From NCBI RefSeq assembly GCF_900114535.1, contig NZ_FOTK01000022.1, positions 47,750-111,749 on the forward strand: a stretch of 64,000 bases of DNA. The letters run 5' to 3'. The first letter of the stretch is position 1. Every line of letters begins with the position of its first letter. Both the position numbers and the translations under genes were made by a program. The notes under the pieces are model-generated. The model searched no databases. It saw only the letters and a list, made by a program, of their open reading frames with translations, and had not been told where the DNA came from. Source of the DNA: Methylobacterium pseudosasicola (lineage in GTDB: Bacteria; Pseudomonadota; Alphaproteobacteria; Rhizobiales; Beijerinckiaceae). This document shows, piece by piece, positions 62,244 to 64,000 of the stretch.

Positions 62244-62555
62244 TCAGGCTGCGAGTGCGGTCGGCGCCACGTCGTGAATCCCCAAGAACCGCTCGACCGC
62301 GGGCAGGTCCGAAAACCCCAGAAATTCCGGACGCAGGGGCTCGGGCAGCCCGTCGAAATTGAGCCCCGGGAAGGTGTCGGGATGCGGGTAGAGCTGCCAC
62401 TCGGCCCCCGGCTCCACGGGCGGGAACAGGATCGCGACCTTCTCGTCGCCCAGCCGCACGATCCGGGTCGGGCTGTACGACAGGGTCTCGATGCTCCAGT
62501 TCCGGTGCTGGTCCCGGCGGGCCTTCAGGGTACGGCGGCTCGTCGCGCGATGCAT
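62244..62555 (-). CDS. Uncharacterised small protein
   Basis: The 103-residue protein has a basic start (MHRATSRRTLKARRDQH), a region with YSPTRIVRLGDEKVAILFPPVEPGAEWQLYPHPDTFPG and a hydrophobic end. It has no recognised domain. The ATG at 62553-62555 is chosen because the frame before it lies over the next gene. Its stop abuts the methyltransferase stop on the other strand. It may be cotranscribed with the phage-like gene 35 bases upstream. Confidence 0.55.
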   Translation of the reverse strand: MHRATSRRTLKARRDQHRNWSIETLSYSPTRIVRLGDEKVAILFPPVEPGAEWQLYPHPDTFPGLNFDGLPEPLRPEFLGFSDLPAVERFLGIHDVAPTALAA

Positions 62556-62590
62556 GGCGGTCTCCTGCGGTTGGGGGATGGTGTGGGGGT

Positions 62591-63277
62591 TCAGGCGGCG
62601 CTGCGTCGGCCGGTGCGCTTCGGCCAGCCGAGCGCCACGAGGCGCGCCTTGGCGTAGTCGCGGACCTCGTCCCGGGTGCCGGGCGGCATCGCCGCCAGGA
62701 TCGCCTGGGTGGCGCCGTCGAGCATCAGGTCGGTGACCGCATTGATGGTCTCGGCCTCGTCGATCCGGCGCTTGAGGTCGCCCTCGGCCTCGGTGACCTC
62801 GTCGAAGGGCTGGGCCTCCTCGAAATCCTCGTCCACCGCCCGGACGGTGGGCAGATGCGCGCGGAACTCGTCGGCCTCCTCCTCGGAATAGACCAGGCCG
62901 TGCAGCTCGATCAGCTTGAGGATGACGCGGTCCTTCCCGCGCTTCTCGGCCATGGCGTAAACGTAGGCCGCCTGCTTCCCCGAGACGCGATAGTTCACGT
63001 TGACCAAAGCCTCGCCCATCGACCACTCGATCCGGTCGGCGGCCGGCTTGGCGCCCGCCTTCGCCCCGGGCAGGCGCCCGGTGACCAGCAGCACGGCCTC
63101 GTCGCGCTCGGCCCGGATGATGGCCGGCGGGTCGAACACGATCCCGGCCTGCGCGGCGATGCGCTCCAGGGTCTTGTGGTAGATCACGGCCGTGCCCTGC
63201 ACGCGCCAGACGTTGCCCCCGAAGGGCTCCCCGTAGCGCACCAGGATGTCGGCGATCTGCTTGTCGGCGGTTCGCAT
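62591..63277 (-). CDS. Phage-type conserved protein of unknown function
   Basis: The 228-residue protein has the segment NVNYRVSGKQAAYVYAMAEKRGKDRVILKLIELHGLVYSEEEAD, of a kind often seen in prophage and phage genes beside recombination functions (from memory). An N-terminal RYGEPFGGNVWRVQGTAVIYHK starts it, and its C-terminus is acidic then basic. No integrase, capsid or lysis gene is nearby, so this may be a domesticated gene. The ATG at 63277 is used; the frame is open 13 codons upstream. Confidence 0.6.
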   Translation of the reverse strand: MRTADKQIADILVRYGEPFGGNVWRVQGTAVIYHKTLERIAAQAGIVFDPPAIIRAERDEAVLLVTGRLPGAKAGAKPAADRIEWSMGEALVNVNYRVSGKQAAYVYAMAEKRGKDRVILKLIELHGLVYSEEEADEFRAHLPTVRAVDEDFEEAQPFDEVTEAEGDLKRRIDEAETINAVTDLMLDGATQAILAAMPPGTRDEVRDYAKARLVALGWPKRTGRRSAA

Positions 63278-63600
63278 GCGGGGCTCGTTCCGGTGAGAGG
63301 CAGCTGCGTCATCCACAGCTTTCTACGGCGACTCTCTTTGTTCCTGTTTTGTTTCTCCGTATATGCGGGATCGCAGGGGCATGCGCAAGGGTCGGGGCGG
63401 GCTGCCCGCATCGATTGGAGGGGGCTGCGTCAGTGCGCGCGGGGGCGTCGCGGGCGCTCGGAACGGGTCCGGTCGTCGGTCGATTTTGGGGATCGGTTCG
63501 AGGCGGGGGGGGCGGTGATGGCGCGGTCGTTCGGATTTTGCGATGCGGCTCAGGACGGCGACTGGCCCGATCGCACCTCTCTCCAACCCAACTCCCTCAT
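63278..63600. other. Intergenic region with no gene
   Basis: I see no reading frame with normal composition or a ribosome site in these 323 bases. The next feature is the palindromic repeat at 63591-63699. A region of A/T-rich bases near 63310-63360 could hold the promoter of the phage-like gene. Confidence 0.5.
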
Positions 63601-63699
63601 CCTGAGGCGCGAGCGCAGCGAGCCTCGAAGGAGCCCTCCAGGGATCGCGCGACCGGCTGGGGGGCTCCTTCGAGGCTTGCGCTGCGCGCAAGCACCTCA
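63591..63699. repeat. Palindromic repeat, CTGAGG type, cut by an insertion element
   Basis: CTGAGGCGCGAGCGCAGCGAGCCTCGAAGGAGCCC (split over 63602-63636) is matched by the inverted GGGCTCCTTCGAGGCTTGCGCTGCGCGCAAGCACCTCAG ending at 63699. The left side has the extra flank CTCATC, but after CTCAG on the right the expected GATGAG is missing and other sequence begins. This marks the edge of the inserted element. Confidence 0.75.
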
Positions 63700-64000
63700 G
63701 CGACTGTGTTGGGCGTCAAGCGGTTTGCCATGGTTTCTGATCCCGGATCATGGCGTTGAGGATGGTGAGGAGCTTTCGGGCGACGGCGACGACGGCGACG
63801 ATCTTGGGCTTGCCGGCAGCGACCAGCCGGTCGCGGAACAGCTTGAGCACCGGGTTGTGCCGGCAGGCAGTCAGTGCCGCCAGGAACAGCGCCGTGCGCA
63901 CGCTCTTGCGCCCGCCGGCCACCATGGCGCGGCCCTTCCACTTGCCGGACTCGCGCACGAACGGGGCGAGGCCGGCCAGCGCGGCGATCTGCCGGGCCGT
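63700..64000 (-). mobile_element. IS110-family insertion sequence, right part
   Basis: The element starts just after the palindromic repeat ends abruptly and runs out of the window. It carries the 3' part of its transposase gene. The end falls 16 bases from the transposase stop. Only one end is visible, so the group (IS110 or IS1111) is not certain. Confidence 0.6.
63716..64000 (-). CDS. IS110-family transposase, C-terminal part
   Basis: The open frame reads from the window edge to a stop at 63716-63718, 94 residues. It contains ALAGLAPFVRESGKWKGRAMVAGGRKSVR, the Transposase_20 segment with the Gly- and Arg-rich motif of the IS110 family, then a helical end (AVARKLLTILNAMIRD). The N-terminal RuvC-like DEDD part is outside the window. 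IS110 elements use a bridge RNA encoded in their own ends to choose target and donor DNA (established). Confidence 0.88.
   Translation of the reverse strand, partial: TARQIAALAGLAPFVRESGKWKGRAMVAGGRKSVRTALFLAALTACRHNPVLKLFRDRLVAAGKPKIVAVVAVARKLLTILNAMIRDQKPWQTA

Overview
The window is GC-rich chromosomal DNA with the gene content of an alphaproteobacterium of the order Hyphomicrobiales, and it looks most like Methylobacterium. That assignment is inferred from codon use, protein families, dispersed palindromic repeats and gene order; no database search was run. Almost all genes are ordinary chromosomal ones. The clearest foreign signal is a low-GC patch at about 47.7-49.3 kb.

Layout. 0-12 kb: the end of an Asp/Glu/hydantoin racemase gene, tRNA-Val(UAC), a hexapeptide acyltransferase, an alpha/beta-hydrolase and SDR pair, a mannose-1-phosphate guanylyltransferase/isomerase, selA without selB, a two-Cys OhrR-type regulator, a pentapeptide-repeat/ion-channel-like fusion, a YdeP/FdhF-type molybdopterin oxidoreductase with Cys at the metal-ligand position, a metallothionein, a thiamine-binding protein and tRNA-Gly(UCC). 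12-24 kb: a BKACE enzyme, aroQ, pyrE, pyrC, an amidase, then the branched-chain amino acid genes ilvB-ilvH and ilvC. The ilv genes are preceded by a leader peptide (Val-Leu-Ile-Val) and terminator that look like an attenuator. A MazEF-type toxin-antitoxin pair, a GST and a TetR regulator lie between ilvH and ilvC.

24-36 kb: a chemoreceptor, trans-aconitate methyltransferase, a HAD dehalogenase, trpS, an endonuclease III relative, a GyrI-like exported protein, dapF-mtaB, a YmdB-type phosphoesterase, 5-formyl-THF cyclo-ligase and, just upstream of it, a probable 6S RNA. 36-50.6 kb: an exopolysaccharide locus with a GINT1-like glycosyltransferase, a Wzz/ExoP-type co-polymerase with a degenerate kinase domain, a Wzy-like polymerase, a GH5 hydrolase, three glycosyltransferases (one GT31-like and low in GC), a sterol-desaturase-family hydroxylase, a CelD/FemAB-like acyltransferase and a Wzx-like flippase. 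The ManC enzyme at 3.8-5.2 kb could supply GDP-mannose to this locus.

50.7-64 kb: a class V aminotransferase-fold enzyme, moeA (which could serve the molybdoenzyme at 8.8-11.2 kb), vapBC with a perfect operator palindrome, ispE, a ClC channel divergent from a MarR regulator across a shared palindrome, a PIMT-like methyltransferase, a GST, a GlxA/FtrA-like regulator, a polyprenyl diphosphate synthase, a DUF2007 protein coupled to a TrmN6-like methyltransferase, two uncharacterised proteins (one phage-like), and the 3' end of an IS110-type transposase that appears to have inserted at the edge of a palindromic repeat.

The least-explained items are the degenerate channel fusion, the leaderless-kinase co-polymerase, the GT31-like gene in its low-GC patch, the orphan selA, a 28-residue membrane peptide and several perfect operator-like palindromes. 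No CRISPR array, prophage or clearly new defence system was seen.
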